Shown here: positions 5,997 to 6,058 of the stretch, piece by piece | Layout of the letters: every line of letters starts with the position of its first letter | How positions within the stretch are numbered: the first letter of the stretch is position 1 | Source of the DNA: Bacteroidota bacterium | GTDB lineage: Bacteria; Bacteroidota; Bacteroidia; Bacteroidales; VadinHA17 | Assembly: GCA_006227095.1 (NCBI GenBank) | Contig: SBFZ01000174.1 | Span: forward strand, 1-6,058 | Reading direction: 5' to 3' | Length of the DNA stretch: 6,058 nucleotides | Made by a program: the position numbers and the translations under genes | The notes under the pieces: model-generated | What the model was told of the DNA's origin: nothing | What the model saw: the letters and a program-made list of their open reading frames with translations, nothing else | Databases searched by the model: none

Positions 5997-6058
5997 ATGG
6001 ACCTGATAACTATCACAGCTATTGCCCTGGGACTTTCATTCGACAGTTTTGCCGTTTC
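5997..6058 (+). CDS. mntP: Manganese efflux pump MntP, partial (first 20 codons)
   Basis: The plus-strand frame from the ATG at 5997 stays open to the right edge. It encodes a hydrophobic first helix ending ALGLSFDSFAV (10-20), the signature start of MntP (formerly YebN); the E. coli protein reads GMSMDAFA at the same place. Asp16 falls at the same position as the Asp of the E. coli helix, a residue important for Mn(II) export. MntP is a small six-helix inner-membrane protein that exports excess manganese. An in-frame ATG at 5952 would add 15 residues, but the family start and the position of Asp16 favour 5997. It is transcribed away from dtd, with a 58-base gap between them. That gap is too short to hold a yybP-ykoY manganese riboswitch, which precedes mntP in E. 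coli. Only the N-terminus is seen, so the assignment rests on about 20 residues. Confidence 0.75.
   Translation, partial: MDLITITAIALGLSFDSFAV

Noticed and set aside
5939..6016. Upstream start for dtd adding 26 residues
   Set aside because: The family begins at MRIVVQRV, and the extension would overlap the start of the divergent mntP gene.
1..6058. Defence island, prophage, transposon or secondary-metabolite cluster
   Set aside because: Every coding frame belongs to a housekeeping, transport or conserved unknown family. No transposase, integrase, terminal repeat or direct repeat array was seen.

Overview
The window looks like an ordinary chromosomal stretch from a member of the Bacteroidota, probably Bacteroidales-like. 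The grounds are a DUF4271 membrane protein beside a Bacteroidota-type HemD and rnpA, a long 290-residue DeoC, almost no Shine-Dalgarno sequences before the genes, and promoter-like elements of the Bacteroides type (TTTG and TAnnTTTG). Base composition is roughly balanced. No mobile element, CRISPR array, rRNA or tRNA was seen.

Layout: all complete genes are on the minus strand and are read from right to left. Unit 1 (5938 down to 4107) is dtd, a D-aminoacyl-tRNA deacylase, overlapping by 4 bases a 14-helix DHA2-type major facilitator exporter. A 184-base gap (3923-4106) follows. It holds a candidate promoter and no gene. Unit 2 (3922 down to 1 and beyond) is deoC, the DUF4271 membrane protein, hemD, rnpA and an S41 processing protease cut by the left edge. 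The gaps are 9, 42, 66 and 19 bases, as expected for an operon. At the right edge the first 20 codons of a manganese exporter gene, mntP, run on the plus strand, divergent from dtd. The 58-base gap between the two contains an 8-bp AT-rich inverted repeat.

The genes are mostly housekeeping: tRNA proofreading (dtd), deoxyribose-phosphate breakdown (deoC), tetrapyrrole synthesis (hemD), tRNA 5' maturation (rnpA) and envelope proteolysis (S41). Two transport genes (DHA2 exporter, mntP) accompany them. They do not form one pathway; the grouping looks like a conserved Bacteroidota gene neighbourhood. I found no convincing undescribed system. The points most worth checking are the dtd/mntP palindrome, the exporter between dtd and deoC, the missing yidD between rnpA and the protease gene, and the uncharacterised DUF4271 protein tied to hemD.
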